A DNA stretch of 64,000 nucleotides, from NCBI RefSeq assembly GCF_010092445.1, contig NZ_CP048031.1, positions 1,612,001 through 1,676,000 on the forward strand, written 5' to 3'. Positions 28,958-39,136 of the stretch are shown here, in pieces. The DNA is from Shewanella sp. Arc9-LZ (lineage in GTDB: Bacteria > Pseudomonadota > Gammaproteobacteria > Enterobacterales > Shewanellaceae). Positions within the stretch are counted from its first letter, which is position 1. Each line of letters begins with the position of its first letter. The position numbers and the translations under genes are program-made. Below the pieces are notes generated by a model that saw only the letters and a program-made list of their open reading frames with translations, searched no databases and was not told the origin of the DNA.

Positions 28958-29236
28958 ATGGTACAAGCAACTGCTAGACACTTACTCGTAAGCACTCAGG
29001 AACAATGCGAATCACTCAAGCAACAGATCGAAGCTGGTGCTGATTTTGCTGACGTAGCCAAGGCAAATTCTTCTTGCCCATCTGGTGCGCAGGGTGGCGA
29101 GTTAGGTTCTTTTGGACCAGGCATGATGGTTAAAGAATTTGACGAAGTGGTATTTAGTGCACCATTAAATGTTGTTCAAGGCCCAGTAAAAACTCAATTT
29201 GGTTTTCATTTACTTGAAGTGACCAGTCGCGGCTAG
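28958..29236 (+). CDS. ppiC: Small parvulin-type peptidyl-prolyl isomerase
   Basis: A 92-residue single-domain cytoplasmic parvulin (PpiC type), close in size to E. coli PpiC (93). It has the rotamase fold landmarks ARHLLVST, IEAGADFADVAK, CPSGAQGGELGSFGPGMM and a C-terminal TQFGFHLLEV. It catalyses cis-trans isomerisation at Xaa-Pro bonds. I start at the ATG at 28958, 7 bp after TAGGAG; an upstream GTG at 28880 would add an unrelated hydrophobic stretch. A terminator follows. Confidence 0.92.
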   Translation: MVQATARHLLVSTQEQCESLKQQIEAGADFADVAKANSSCPSGAQGGELGSFGPGMMVKEFDEVVFSAPLNVVQGPVKTQFGFHLLEVTSRG

Positions 29237-29259
29237 TCATTATTGAGTCCGTGATAAAT

Positions 29260-29287
29260 AATGGCAGCTTAGGCTGCCATTTTTATT
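29260..29287 (+). terminator. Terminator after ppiC
   Basis: AATGGCAGC-TTAG-GCTGCCATT followed by TTTATT. Confidence 0.9.
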
Positions 29288-29306
29288 GAAAAAAACTAGA
29301 GGGTAT

Positions 29307-29843
29307 ATGGACATAAATCTTTATAGTGATCGGCTGAAATTACGAAATTTGCACAGTAGAGATTGGGCATTTTTTTTACGTTTACATCTTGATAAAGGTG
29401 TTAATCAGCATATTAGAAACATTGAATCTGAATCAGATATTGTTGCTAAATTTGAACAGCGTAAAGCGGTATGGCTTTTTGAGTCAGGAGATTGGTTAAC
29501 GCTTGTTATTGAGCGAATTGATAATAGTCAGGCCGTGGGACTTATTGGTTTTAGATGTGATGATGCACAGCTAAGGCGGGCAGAAGTAGGCTATCTCATT
29601 GCGCCAGAACAGCAAGGATTAGGGTTCGCTAGTGAAAGCTTACGCGCGGTAACTGATTGGGGTGCTCTACAATTCAGTATGCATAAATACATTGGCCTTT
29701 GTGCTCAAGAAAACATTGCTTCACGTAATGTATTAGAGAAGGTGGGGTTTGTTTTGGAAGGGGTGCTAAAACAGAATAACTGTATAGATGGTAAATGGAC
29801 CGATGATTGTTACATGGGGTTGTTGACCGCACAGAGAACGTGA
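29307..29843 (+). CDS. GNAT-family N-acetyltransferase (RimJ/RimL-like)
   Basis: A 178-residue acetyltransferase. The N-terminus DRLKLRNLHSRDWAFFLRLH is typical of the RimJ/RimL subgroup. Acetyl-CoA-binding motif A is visible as AEVGYLIAPEQQGLGFASESLRAVTDW (Q/G-x-x-G pattern), with the motif B equivalent NIASRNVLEKVGFVLEGVLKQ near the C-terminus. The substrate is unknown; relatives acetylate ribosomal protein N-termini or small amines. The ATG at 29307 is preceded by AGAGGG and starts where family similarity begins. Confidence 0.85.
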   Translation: MDINLYSDRLKLRNLHSRDWAFFLRLHLDKGVNQHIRNIESESDIVAKFEQRKAVWLFESGDWLTLVIERIDNSQAVGLIGFRCDDAQLRRAEVGYLIAPEQQGLGFASESLRAVTDWGALQFSMHKYIGLCAQENIASRNVLEKVGFVLEGVLKQNNCIDGKWTDDCYMGLLTAQRT

Positions 29844-29934
29844 CCAATTTTTAGTCCGTTTAGCCTCAAAACAAAATAAAATCTTTGTCGCACTATATTC
29901 TAACGGGCATTTGTCACATAATACGTAATACAAC

Positions 29935-29951
29935 TGAAAACTATTCTCGTT
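29935..29951. promoter_or_regulatory. Candidate Fur box upstream of feoA
   Basis: TGAAAACTATTCTCGTT agrees at 13 of 17 positions with the typical Fur site TGATAATGATTCTCATT. It lies about 90 bp before the feoA start, a sensible promoter position. Fur control of feoAB is well established in related bacteria. Confidence 0.5.
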
Positions 29952-30042
29952 AACAAGTGAAACTTTGATCTAGATTTGAGTTTAACTTGTTTAGTTCCGA
30001 TAAAATTTTTAACGTTATTAATGTTGTTGAAGGTAGTGTTAC

Positions 30043-30282
30043 ATGAAGCTGAGTGAACTTAAGCCTGGTGATCAGGCGATTATCTCTGAAATAGGTCAAT
30101 TAACGTTACCGCAAACTGTTAAACGTAAATTGTTATCCATGGGCATTACACCCAATACTCGTTTTCATTTTATACGAAGAGCCCCTATGGGCTCGGGTGT
30201 TGAATTAGATTTACGTGGCAGTAAATTATGTATGCGTTGTGATTTAGCCGATATCATCGAGGTAGTGCTCAAAAATGACTAA
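30043..30282 (+). CDS. feoA: FeoA ferrous iron transport accessory protein
   Basis: A 79-residue SH3-like FeoA protein (KLSELKPGDQAIISEI; LLSMGITPNTRFHFIRRAPMGSGVELDLRGSKLCMR), a cytoplasmic partner needed for FeoB-mediated ferrous iron uptake. It overlaps feoB by 8 bp, so the two are translationally coupled. No feoC-like gene follows feoB; the next gene is glnS. Confidence 0.95.
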   Translation: MKLSELKPGDQAIISEIGQLTLPQTVKRKLLSMGITPNTRFHFIRRAPMGSGVELDLRGSKLCMRCDLADIIEVVLKND

Positions 30283-32587
30283 ACAATTTCATTGTGTCAC
30301 CGTTGGTAATCCCAATGCTGGTAAATCGACTCTTTTTAATGCACTTACTGGTGCAAGCCAGCAGGTTGGCAATTGGTCGGGTGTTACCGTCGAAAAAAAA
30401 ACGGGTAAGATAAATTATTCAGGGACGGATATTTTTCTTACCGATCTCCCTGGCATTTACGATTTACTTCCCGCAGGCAATAGCTGCGATTGTTCATTAG
30501 ACGAACAAATTGCTCAAGCTTATCTTTCTAATCAACAAGTCGATGCAATCATCAACCTAGTTGATGCCACAAATGTTGAACGTCATCTGTATTTAACCAC
30601 CCAATTACGTGAGTTAGGTATTCCGATTATTGTTGTTATTAATAAAATTGATGCAGCTAAAAAGCTGGGGATCAACATTAATGTTGACGACATGTCAGTA
30701 CGTTTAGGTTGTCCTGTTGTTGCAATTTGCTCACGAAATCAAGCCGATGTAGAACAACTACAAGCTGAATTAATGTCACTGTTGGAAAAAGGTGACTCTG
30801 TACAATCATTAATGTTGCAGTACCACACTGATATTGAAGCAAGTGTAACTGCACTGCAGATGCAAAATGATAGCCAAGGTCTTACTGAGCTGAGCCGTGG
30901 GCAGGCACTTGCTATTTTAGCCAATAGCCATGGAGATGGCTGTGGAACAAGTGAAGTACAATTACACGACACAGTAAAGCAGTGCACTTTACGAGTAGAG
31001 CAAGCCGGCGAAGACATCGATATTATGATCGCCACAACCCGATACGATTTTGTGCAAAAGGTGTTTGAGGCATCAGTAAATCAAGGTAAACACATAAGCG
31101 CCACAGATAGGCTTGATAAAGTAGTGTTACACCCGGTGTTGGGTATTCCTATTTTCTTATTTGTTATGTACCTAATGTTTTTATTCAGTATTAACGTGGG
31201 TAATTCTTTTATCGATTTCTTCGATATTACCGCTGGAGCTATTTTTGTTGACCATTTTGGCGCCTTGTTGTCATCAATTGGAGCGCCTGATTGGCTGGTG
31301 ACTATTTTAGCTGGCGGTGTTGGACAGGGCATCCAAACTGTCGCGACCTTTATTCCTGTTGTCGCTGCATTATTTCTGGCCCTTTCAGTATTAGAAGCAT
31401 CTGGATACATGGCTCGTGCAGCATTTGTGGTTGATGGCTTGATGCGCCGTATTGGCTTACCAGGTAAAGCCTTTGTGCCAATGATTGTTGGTTTTGGTTG
31501 TTCGGTTCCTGCCATTATGGCAACCAGAACATTAGGCAGTGAGCGTGAACGTATCGTTACCGGTATGATGGCGCCTTTCATGTCTTGTAGTGCTCGATTG
31601 CCTGTTTATGCCTTATTTGCAGCGGCCTTTTTCCCTCAATCAGGCCAGAATTTGGTGTTTTTACTGTACATCATTGGTATTTTTGCCGCTATTGGCACCG
31701 GTTTGCTACTGCGCAAAACGGTATTGCCGGGCACAAGCAGTGCCGTTGTTATGGAATTGCCAAGCTACGAAATGCCTAAGTCTAAAGCTGTGTTGTCTCG
31801 TACGACTAAACGAACTAAAAGCTTTATTATGGGCGCCGGTAAAACCATCATTATTGTGGTGACACTGCTTAACTTTGTTAATGCTATTGGCACAGATGGA
31901 TCTTTCGGTCATGAAGACAGTAAAGAGTCTTTGCTCAGTGTTGCTAGCCAACAAATCACACCGCTGTTTTCTCCTATGGGAATAGAACAAGACAATTGGG
32001 CTGCAACGGTTGGTATTATTACCGGCATTTTTGCTAAAGAAGCCGTAGTCGGTACATTAAACAGTTTATACAGCACCTCAGCAGGTGATGATGAAGAGTT
32101 ATTGTCTATTTGGGACAGTGTTAAAGTCGGCTTAGCGACAATTCCAACAAACTTATTAGGTATTGAACCTGGTGACCCATTATCAATTGCGATAGCAGGT
32201 ATCACAGATTTAGATGAAGCAGCAATGGAGTTATCTGTTGATACCTCTACCTTCAGTGCGCTTCAAACAGGCTTTAAAAGCCAGATCGCCGCATTCTCAT
32301 ACTTGTTGTTCATCTTGCTTTATACGCCTTGTGTGGCAGCAATGGGAGCTTTGGTACATGAGTTTGGTGCTAAGTGGGCCCGTTTTGCTGCTATTTGGAC
32401 ATTTTCATTAGCCTATGGTTCTGCAACGGTGGTTTATCAGGGGGCTACATTTACTCAGCATCCGGTGCAGTCTGCTGGTTGGATCTGTTTCTTTGCCGCG
32501 GCCTTGGTTGTGTTTTATTTCTGGTTGAATAAGAAAGGTCGCAAAGCACAACAAATTATTCCTGGAATACGTATTGTCACGGAATAG
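30275..32587 (+). CDS. feoB: FeoB ferrous iron permease
   Basis: A 770-residue inner-membrane ferrous iron transporter with an N-terminal G domain: G1 GNPNAGKS at residues 11-18, G3 DLPGIYDL and G4 NKID. A GDI-like spacer helix region follows. The C-terminal membrane half has two Gate-type motifs, including GFGCSVPAIMATR and the FTPCVAA-like YTPCVAAMG, whose cysteines line the proposed iron path. Ferrous iron made by the Mtr-driven reduction of ferric minerals would be a natural substrate. It is followed by a terminator. Confidence 0.97.
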   Translation: MTKQFHCVTVGNPNAGKSTLFNALTGASQQVGNWSGVTVEKKTGKINYSGTDIFLTDLPGIYDLLPAGNSCDCSLDEQIAQAYLSNQQVDAIINLVDATNVERHLYLTTQLRELGIPIIVVINKIDAAKKLGININVDDMSVRLGCPVVAICSRNQADVEQLQAELMSLLEKGDSVQSLMLQYHTDIEASVTALQMQNDSQGLTELSRGQALAILANSHGDGCGTSEVQLHDTVKQCTLRVEQAGEDIDIMIATTRYDFVQKVFEASVNQGKHISATDRLDKVVLHPVLGIPIFLFVMYLMFLFSINVGNSFIDFFDITAGAIFVDHFGALLSSIGAPDWLVTILAGGVGQGIQTVATFIPVVAALFLALSVLEASGYMARAAFVVDGLMRRIGLPGKAFVPMIVGFGCSVPAIMATRTLGSERERIVTGMMAPFMSCSARLPVYALFAAAFFPQSGQNLVFLLYIIGIFAAIGTGLLLRKTVLPGTSSAVVMELPSYEMPKSKAVLSRTTKRTKSFIMGAGKTIIIVVTLLNFVNAIGTDGSFGHEDSKESLLSVASQQITPLFSPMGIEQDNWAATVGIITGIFAKEAVVGTLNSLYSTSAGDDEELLSIWDSVKVGLATIPTNLLGIEPGDPLSIAIAGITDLDEAAMELSVDTSTFSALQTGFKSQIAAFSYLLFILLYTPCVAAMGALVHEFGAKWARFAAIWTFSLAYGSATVVYQGATFTQHPVQSAGWICFFAAALVVFYFWLNKKGRKAQQIIPGIRIVTE

Positions 32588-32614
32588 TTAACCGTATTGA
32601 TGATTGATTTAAAC

Positions 32615-32641
32615 AATAAACCCGGCTTTGCTGGGTTTATT
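32615..32641 (+). terminator. Terminator after feoB
   Basis: AATAAACCC / GGGTTTATT arms with the loop GGCTTTGCT, ending in TT. Confidence 0.8.
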
Positions 32642-32746
32642 TGCTTTAACAAGCTAACTTTTTCAGTGCTAGCAGTTGTAACTACTTAAGATCTGTAGGA
32701 TCATCTATTTTTATTCATATTGCCATTGTGCGCCAAGAGGAATTCC

Positions 32747-34417
32747 ATGAGTCATGTGGACACCGAAGTACGTCCAAGTAACTTCATTCGTAATATCATA
32801 GACGAAGACCTAAAAAGCGGTAAGCACAGCCAAGTACATACACGTTTTCCACCAGAACCTAACGGGTATTTACATATTGGCCATGCTAAATCTATTTGCT
32901 TAAATTTTGGTATTGCAAAAGATTATCAAGGTCAATGTAACTTACGTTTTGATGATACAAACCCTGAAAAAGAAGACATCAATTATGTTAAGTCTATTCA
33001 GGAAGACGTGCGTTGGTTAGGCTTTGAATGGTCTGGCGATATCCGTTATTCATCAAACTATTTTGATCAACTACATCAATATGCAGTTGAGCTCATTACC
33101 AAAGGGTTGGCGTACGTTTGTTTCTTAAATGGCGAACAAACCAGAGAGTACCGAGGTTCATTAAAAGAGCCAGGTAAAAACAGCCCATACCGTGACACCA
33201 GTGTTGAGGAAAACCTCGCGTTATTTGAGAAAATGCGTAAAGGTGAGTTCAAAGAAGGTGAGTGTGCACTGCGTGCCAAAATTGATATGGCATCACCTTT
33301 CATGTGTATGCGCGATCCTATTATTTATCGTATTCGATTTGCTCATCATCATCAAACAGGCGACAAGTGGTGCATTTACCCAATGTACGATTTTACTCAT
33401 TGTATCTCTGATGCTATTGAGAATATCACTCATTCGATTTGTACTTTAGAGTTTCAAGATAACCGTCGTTTATATGACTGGGTATTAGATCATTTAAATG
33501 ATTTCCAAGCACCAAATCGCACTCGTCAATATGAGTTTTCACGCTTAAATCTTGAATACACCTTGATGTCTAAGCGTAAACTAAACGATTTAGTCACACG
33601 CAAACTGGTTGATGGCTGGGACGATCCCCGTATGCCAACTATCGCTGGGTTACGTCGTCGTGGTTACACATCAGCTTCTATTCGCGAGTTCTGCTTACGT
33701 ATTGGTGTTACCAAGCAAGAAAACTTAATTGAAGTCGGCATGTTAGATGCGTGTATTCGTGAAGAATTAAACGAACATGCACCTCGTGCGATGGCCGTGT
33801 TAAGACCTATAAAAGTTATCATTGAGAACTATTCAGATACTGAAACCGAAACCATTATTGCTGCAGCTCATCCAAACAATGAAGCCATGGGCACTCGTGA
33901 GCTGACATTTGGACGTGAGTTATTCATTGATGTTGAAGATTTTAAAGAAGAAGCTAATAAGCATTTTAAACGACTTGTTTTAGGTAAAGAAGTCCGTTTA
34001 CGTAATGCCTATATCATCAAAGCTGAACGTTGTGACAAAGATGCAGATGGTAATATTACCACCGTCTATTGTACTTACGATGCTGATACATTAGGTAAAA
34101 ACCCTGCAGATGGACGTAAAGTTAAAGGGGTGATTCATTGGGTTGAAGCCTCAACAGCGAAACCTGCTGAGTTTCGCTTGTACGATCGTTTATTTACCAG
34201 TGAAAATCCTGCAGCTTTTGAAACTGTTGATGAAGTGCTAAATCCCAATTCACTCACAGTAGTGAAGGGACTCGTTGAACCTGGCTTAGTCAATGCGCCG
34301 GCTGAGAAAGCGTTTCAATTTGAGCGAGAAGGTTATTTCTGTGCAGACAGTAAAGATTCAAGCGCTGAACATTTAGTGTTTAACTTAACGGTACCGTTAA
34401 GAGATACCTTTGCGTAA
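32747..34417 (+). CDS. glnS: Glutaminyl-tRNA synthetase
   Basis: A 556-residue class I aminoacyl-tRNA synthetase charging tRNA-Gln. The HIGH motif is at residues 43-46 and the KMSKS equivalent is in LMSKRKL near residue 270. The [16 protein letters not shown] and DDTNPEKE segments are diagnostic of GlnRS rather than GluRS. Length fits E. coli GlnS (554). I start at the ATG at 32747, 6 bp after CAAGAGG; the frame opens nine codons earlier. A terminator separates it from the convergent Yip1 gene. Confidence 0.97.
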   Translation: MSHVDTEVRPSNFIRNIIDEDLKSGKHSQVHTRFPPEPNGYLHIGHAKSICLNFGIAKDYQGQCNLRFDDTNPEKEDINYVKSIQEDVRWLGFEWSGDIRYSSNYFDQLHQYAVELITKGLAYVCFLNGEQTREYRGSLKEPGKNSPYRDTSVEENLALFEKMRKGEFKEGECALRAKIDMASPFMCMRDPIIYRIRFAHHHQTGDKWCIYPMYDFTHCISDAIENITHSICTLEFQDNRRLYDWVLDHLNDFQAPNRTRQYEFSRLNLEYTLMSKRKLNDLVTRKLVDGWDDPRMPTIAGLRRRGYTSASIREFCLRIGVTKQENLIEVGMLDACIREELNEHAPRAMAVLRPIKVIIENYSDTETETIIAAAHPNNEAMGTRELTFGRELFIDVEDFKEEANKHFKRLVLGKEVRLRNAYIIKAERCDKDADGNITTVYCTYDADTLGKNPADGRKVKGVIHWVEASTAKPAEFRLYDRLFTSENPAAFETVDEVLNPNSLTVVKGLVEPGLVNAPAEKAFQFEREGYFCADSKDSSAEHLVFNLTVPLRDTFA

Positions 34418-34434
34418 TCAGCATTATGAATAAC

Positions 34435-34460
34435 AAAAAGGCGCTGAATGCGCCTTTTTT
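34435..34460. terminator. Bidirectional terminator between glnS and the Yip1 gene
   Basis: AAAAAGGCGC-TGAAT-GCGCCTTTTTT. The A- and T-runs on both sides suit termination of both convergent genes. Confidence 0.9.
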
Positions 34461-34471
34461 GTTTTATTTTT

Positions 34472-34499
34472 TCAATAATCAATAATCAATAATCAATAA
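34472..34499. repeat. Four tandem copies of TCAATAA
   Basis: A 7-bp unit repeated four times without change, in the short gap between the glnS terminator and the Yip1 stop codon. Such a repeat may vary in copy number. Confidence 0.9.
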
Positions 34500-34500
34500 A

Positions 34501-35097
34501 TTATTGCATCATTGGCCCAAAACCAATGCTCCATAAAATAACACTACTGGCCATCAGCGCAACTAATAAAACAAGTCCCGCAGTAACCACTGAGCTAGCG
34601 TAAATGAAACCCTTTTCTTCCGGGATATTCATAATAATAGGGACACCGGCATACAGCAGGTAAACCGAATAAGACAAGCCAATCAAGCCGACGATCATAA
34701 TGAACCATAACACGGGGTAGAGTGCTGCCAAACCAACCATAAATAATGGGGTTGCAGTATAAGACGCTAATTCGAGAGCTTGAGTATAAGTTGGATCCGC
34801 ATCAAATGTTTTGCCCATCCAATATGCTAAATACGCGAGAGCCATAACACCAATAATTAAGCCGAAATACATCCCAACTGACATGAATAGTGCGCTTTTT
34901 GAGGTTAGGAATAGAAGTTCTCCAGCTCCGGGATGCCAACCAATGTGTGCGGTTGCAAAATAAGCACAAATTGCAGGGATCAGCGCGATAAGCAATACAT
35001 GACTCAAGCTGCTCTTTAGCGCTTCGTGATTCTTTTCAATTGTGTGCCACTCTTTTTTTGGATGAGTGTAAAGTCCCATTAAGTGATTCAATACCAT
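34501..35097 (-). CDS. Yip1-family membrane protein
   Basis: A 198-residue integral membrane protein with the Yip1 domain: an N-terminal amphipathic start (GLYTHPKKEWHTIEKNH), then five hydrophobic helices spread over residues 32-195. Bacterial Yip1 proteins are widespread and of unknown function. It is convergent with glnS and divergent from miaE. The ATG at 35097 has an AGGATAAC-type weak ribosome site. Confidence 0.82.
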   Translation of the reverse strand: MVLNHLMGLYTHPKKEWHTIEKNHEALKSSLSHVLLIALIPAICAYFATAHIGWHPGAGELLFLTSKSALFMSVGMYFGLIIGVMALAYLAYWMGKTFDADPTYTQALELASYTATPLFMVGLAALYPVLWFIMIVGLIGLSYSVYLLYAGVPIIMNIPEEKGFIYASSVVTAGLVLLVALMASSVILWSIGFGPMMQ

Positions 35098-35456
35098 TAT
35101 AGTTATCCTTGTTTAGCATTTTTGACCTAGCTCGCCAAACAACGACGAACTGACTACAGCTTTTTACCAATCGCCTTAATCAGTCCACATCTACTTATCA
35201 ACAGGGGAATGGTGTTGGCATAACACTGAGATCGTTCTATTGCCAACATCTATGTTGTTAAGTTATGACTCTATCCCAATTTAGAATCATCAGTTAAGGT
35301 GATCGATGGCATCTGTTATTAAATCGTTAAATTAGATGCTCAGCTTATTTATTGAACATAAATAGACTTTCGTCAAGTTGTATTACGTTTTTGGTTTCAG
35401 AAAAGATCGCTCTAAAGGTAAAATGAACATAGATTTTTGAGAGGATTATCCATTTT
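35098..35456. other. Divergent promoter region between Yip1 and miaE
   Basis: 359 bp, AT-rich, no gene seen. It should hold promoters for both flanking genes; no motif stood out. Confidence 0.5.
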
Positions 35457-36224
35457 ATGCAGCAATTACTTGTCCCTATTTACGACTTTTTAGGTTGTGA
35501 GACACCAAACCGTTGGGTCGAACAAGCTAAACAACCCGAACAACTCACCGCGTTGCTGATTGACCATTGCAACTGTGAGCTTAAAGCTGCGCAAACTGCA
35601 ATGTTAATAATCCGCAAATATGCGATTGACAAGAGTAGTTCACATCTATTGAAGACCTGGGCCAAGCCTTATGAAGATTTTGTTTATCAACAAGACCGTA
35701 ATGCCCTCGAGTTTTTAGCCCGCGACAGTAAAAAGAACGACATCACTAGTGAATTAATAGCCAATAAAAACCTCACTAACAGCACTGATTTAATGAGTAA
35801 AATGGTTCGTTTGATTAAAGAAGAGTTTCATCATTTCGAACAAGTTTTACAGATTATGACTGCGCGTGGTATTGATTACAGTAATATTCGTGCCGGTCGT
35901 TACGCCAAACAGTTAATTATTCATATGCGGACTCATGAGCCACTTACGTTAATTGATAAGTTAATAATTGGCGCGTTTATTGAAGCGCGGTCATGTGAAC
36001 GATTTGCCAAACTTGCGCCGCATTTAGATGATGAACTCGCTAAGTTTTATACTTCATTACTTCGATCAGAAGCGCGGCATTTTCAAGATTATTTGGCTCT
36101 TGCTGAGGATATTGCCGGTGAAGATATCAGTGAACGCATTGATTATTTTCGCGAAAAAGAAATGGAATTAATTTTGACAGAAGATAGCGAGTTTCGTTTT
36201 CACAGTGGTTTACCGCCACAATAG
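35457..36224 (+). CDS. miaE: tRNA-(ms2io6A)-hydroxylase MiaE
   Basis: A 255-residue non-heme di-iron monooxygenase that hydroxylates the isopentenyl group of ms2i6A37 in tRNAs reading U-starting codons. Di-iron ligands of the four-helix bundle are visible as DHCNCELKAAQ, EEFHHFEQ, EARSCERF and RSEARHFQDY (Glu/His pattern repeated). Length agrees with the family (about 250-270). The reaction needs oxygen, so this modification reports aerobic growth. Confidence 0.93.
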   Translation: MQQLLVPIYDFLGCETPNRWVEQAKQPEQLTALLIDHCNCELKAAQTAMLIIRKYAIDKSSSHLLKTWAKPYEDFVYQQDRNALEFLARDSKKNDITSELIANKNLTNSTDLMSKMVRLIKEEFHHFEQVLQIMTARGIDYSNIRAGRYAKQLIIHMRTHEPLTLIDKLIIGAFIEARSCERFAKLAPHLDDELAKFYTSLLRSEARHFQDYLALAEDIAGEDISERIDYFREKEMELILTEDSEFRFHSGLPPQ

Positions 36225-36289
36225 CCAACAATTGCGAGATATAAACCAAGACTCACTGATGATATCAACTTTGATACTGTTTAGTGAGC

Positions 36290-37015
36290 CTAGTTTGTTT
36301 CGGAAAAGGGTAATGTTACTAACTCGCAACCGTTCTCGCTGACGTTTAGCACGCTGCCTTGAGTATACCAATCACCGACCACAACACGTTGTTCTTGTGC
36401 AGTGAGTTGATGTATAGCAGGGCGATGAGTATGACCATGGATCATTCTTTGACAATCAGTACGAGCCAGTAGCGCGGTTACCGCACTTGACTCAACATCC
36501 ATGATTTCATAATGTTTTTGCTGATTACCTTGAACACTTTTTTGACGAATTTTTGCGGCAATGTTTAAGCGTGTCTTTTTAGGTAGGTGAGAGTAAACCC
36601 AACGAACTAAATCAAGACTTCTAAAGCGCCTGAATCGCTGGTAAGCAATATCAAGGGTACAAAGGCTATCACCGTGTAAAATCACAGTATTAACACCGTA
36701 CAAGTTGATACAATAGACTTCAGGTAATATTTTCATGCCTGCTCGTAGGCAAAATTGTTTGCCAACCATAAAATCACGATTACCATGAATAAAATATACA
36801 GGTATTGAGTTCGATACTGTTTTGATTGCTTCAGCAATGGCAATGGTAAAGGGTTCTGCAATATCATCACCCATCCAAACTTCGAATAGATCACCGATGA
36901 TATAAAGCGCTTCAGTATTGTCTAAACCATGGTTTAGAAAATAGATGAAGGCTTGTGTAATATCTGGGCGATCTGCACTTAAGTGCAAATCGCCTACGAA
37001 GATTGTTTTCTTCAA
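36290..37015 (-). CDS. lpxH: UDP-2,3-diacylglucosamine diphosphatase LpxH
   Basis: A 241-residue calcineurin-like phosphoesterase that makes lipid X from UDP-2,3-diacylglucosamine in lipid A synthesis. The Mn-binding motifs are GDLHLS (residues 8-13), GDLFEVWMGDD, GNRDF, HGDSLCT and HGHTHRP. It starts 2 bp after the ppiB stop, giving a ppiB-lpxH transcription unit as in many enterics and vibrios. Confidence 0.96.
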   Translation of the reverse strand: MKKTIFVGDLHLSADRPDITQAFIYFLNHGLDNTEALYIIGDLFEVWMGDDIAEPFTIAIAEAIKTVSNSIPVYFIHGNRDFMVGKQFCLRAGMKILPEVYCINLYGVNTVILHGDSLCTLDIAYQRFRRFRSLDLVRWVYSHLPKKTRLNIAAKIRQKSVQGNQQKHYEIMDVESSAVTALLARTDCQRMIHGHTHRPAIHQLTAQEQRVVVGDWYTQGSVLNVSENGCELVTLPFSETN

Positions 37016-37017
37016 AA

Positions 37018-37512
37018 TTACGCTTTAACGCTAACGCTTTTGATCACAATGGCTTCTAATGGTACATCTTGATGCATACCATTATTACCAGTGGCAACAT
37101 TTTTGATTGTTTCAATAATGTCTAAACCTTCAACCACTTCACCAAATACACAGTAACCCCAGCCCTGTGAAGTTTCTGATTTAAAATCAAGGAAAGTATT
37201 GTCTTTCACGTTAACAAAAAACTGTGCTGTCGCTGAATGCGGATCAGAAGTACGTGCCATGGCAACAGTGCCTTTACGGTTAGATAAACCATTGTTGGCT
37301 TCATTTTTGATTGATGCTTTAACACTTTTTTGGCTCATATCTTCAGTGAAACCACCACCTTGGATCATAAAGCCGTCAATAACACGGTGAAAAATAGTAC
37401 CTTCAAAAAAACCATCTTCAACATACTGCATAAAGTTAGCCGCGGTAATTGGCGCTTTTTCTTCATTTAGCTGTAAAGTAATATCGCCCATATTGGTATG
37501 TAAAGTAATCAT
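37018..37512 (-). CDS. ppiB: Cyclophilin-type peptidyl-prolyl isomerase B
   Basis: A 164-residue cytoplasmic cyclophilin. Active-site landmarks: [15 protein letters not shown] (catalytic Arg and Phe), [15 protein letters not shown] and a conserved C-terminal [11 protein letters not shown]. There is no signal peptide, which separates it from PpiA. It leads the ppiB-lpxH pair and diverges from cysS, 143 bp away. Confidence 0.96.
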   Translation of the reverse strand: MITLHTNMGDITLQLNEEKAPITAANFMQYVEDGFFEGTIFHRVIDGFMIQGGGFTEDMSQKSVKASIKNEANNGLSNRKGTVAMARTSDPHSATAQFFVNVKDNTFLDFKSETSQGWGYCVFGEVVEGLDIIETIKNVATGNNGMHQDVPLEAIVIKSVSVKA

Positions 37513-37655
37513 GTTGTCTCACTTGAAAATAATAATTTGCGCGATTCTAACTTATCTTAACTGCCGCATAAAGTGCAGTGTTCAAAACAGGTGACATCAT
37601 GCTAAACTCAGCATTAACATTTCCCGTTATAAATTAGTGTAAAAGAGAACAATCG

Positions 37656-39038
37656 ATGTTAAAGATTTACAATAGTATTAGCCGTGATAAACAAGAATTT
37701 AAACCAATAAATCCAGGTAAAATCGGAATGTACGTCTGTGGCGTGACCATTTACGATTTATGTCATATTGGTCACGGGCGTACCTTTGTTTCGTTTGACA
37801 TGATAGTGCGTTATTTACGTTATATCGGTTATGAGGTGAATTTTCAGCGTAACATTACCGATGTTGATGACAAAATTATCAAACGGGCCGCTGAAAACAA
37901 CGAATCTTGTGAGTCGCTTACTGAGCGTTTGATCGCCGAAATGCACCAAGACTTTGATGCCTTGAACATGAAACGTCCAGATTTTGAGCCTCGAGCAACG
38001 TTACATATTGAAGAAATTATTAATATGGTTCAGCGTTTACTCGATCGCGACCATGCCTATGTAGCCAGCAATGGCGATGTATTATTCAGTGTTGCCTCAT
38101 TCCCTGAGTATGGACAGTTGTCAGGTCAAAACCTAGACCAGCTTCAAGCCGGTGCTCGCGTTGAGATAGATAATGCTAAACGCAATCCTATGGACTTTGT
38201 GTTATGGAAAATGTCAAAACCGGGTGAACCAACCTGGGAATCACCTTGGGGTCCTGGTCGTCCAGGTTGGCACATTGAATGTTCTGCCATGAACAGCAAG
38301 CATTTAGGCTTACATTTTGATATTCATGGTGGCGGCTCTGATTTACAGTTTCCACATCATGAAAATGAAATTGCGCAGTCTTGCTGTGCTCACGATACTC
38401 CGTATGTGAATTACTGGATGCACACCGGAATGGTGATGGTTGACCGTGAAAAAATGTCTAAATCATTAGACAACTTTTTTACCATCCGAGATGTGCTTAA
38501 GCATTATGATGCTGAAACGGTACGTTACTTCTTATTATCCGGTCATTATCGTAGTCAGTTAAATTATTCTGAAGACAATTTAAAGCAAGCTCGTGCAGCA
38601 CTAGAGCGTTTATATACAGCACTTAAAGGTTTAGACTTAACTGTTGATGCTGCGCCTGCTGAACCGTTTGTAGCCAAGTTTAAGTCGGCAATGGATGATG
38701 ACTTTAATACTCCTGAAGCCTATTCCGTGTTATTTGAGATGGTACGTGAAATCAATCGTCTTAAAACAACCGATATGGCAGCGGCATCGGCATTAGGTGT
38801 CAGCTTGAAGCAATTAGCAGATGTGCTTGGCCTTATCAGCCAAACGCCAGAAGCTTTCTTTAAGGGGGAGGGCAGTGACGATGAAGTGGCAGAAATTGAA
38901 GCGCTTATCGTTGAGCGTACCCGCGCCCGTACTGAAAAAGATTGGCCTGCTGCGGATGTGGCCCGCGATCGCTTAAACGAGTTAGGCGTTGAGTTAGAAG
39001 ATGGCGGCCCAAGCGGCACCACATGGCGTAAAAAGTAG
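37656..39038 (+). CDS. cysS: Cysteinyl-tRNA synthetase
   Basis: A 460-residue class I synthetase. HIGH is at residues 37-40 and KMSKS near 266-270. Zinc ligands include C28 ([10 protein letters not shown]) and the WHIECSAM and HHENEIAQS region. The C-terminal helical tRNA-binding domain ends in [11 protein letters not shown]. Length equals the enteric enzyme (461). The start has an AAGAGAAC ribosome site. Confidence 0.97.
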   Translation: MLKIYNSISRDKQEFKPINPGKIGMYVCGVTIYDLCHIGHGRTFVSFDMIVRYLRYIGYEVNFQRNITDVDDKIIKRAAENNESCESLTERLIAEMHQDFDALNMKRPDFEPRATLHIEEIINMVQRLLDRDHAYVASNGDVLFSVASFPEYGQLSGQNLDQLQAGARVEIDNAKRNPMDFVLWKMSKPGEPTWESPWGPGRPGWHIECSAMNSKHLGLHFDIHGGGSDLQFPHHENEIAQSCCAHDTPYVNYWMHTGMVMVDREKMSKSLDNFFTIRDVLKHYDAETVRYFLLSGHYRSQLNYSEDNLKQARAALERLYTALKGLDLTVDAAPAEPFVAKFKSAMDDDFNTPEAYSVLFEMVREINRLKTTDMAAASALGVSLKQLADVLGLISQTPEAFFKGEGSDDEVAEIEALIVERTRARTEKDWPAADVARDRLNELGVELEDGGPSGTTWRKK

Positions 39039-39056
39039 TTTATTTAGCGCATAAAA

Positions 39057-39088
39057 ACAAAAGCCTGCAATAGCAGGCTTTTTTGTTA
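39057..39088. terminator. Bidirectional terminator between cysS and folD
   Basis: AAAAGCCTGC-AATA-GCAGGCTTTT with A/T runs on both sides, between convergent genes. Confidence 0.9.
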
Positions 39089-39100
39089 TTAATCAGCATA

Positions 39101-39130
39101 ATTTACTTATCTGAGATTTACTTATCTGAG
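39101..39130. repeat. Tandem duplication of a 15-bp unit
   Basis: ATTTACTTATCTGAG occurs twice in a row, followed by a further ATTTA, directly beside the folD stop codon. It looks like a slippage duplication in the 3' untranslated DNA. Confidence 0.9.
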
Positions 39131-39136
39131 ATTTAG

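Noticed and set aside
29965..29978. EtrA/FNR-like site near feoA
   Set aside because: Only the first half (TTGAT) fits; the second half (ATTTG) matches at two of five positions.
31081..31581. 166-codon minus-strand frame
   Set aside because: Antisense to feoB transmembrane segments; no start site or family match.
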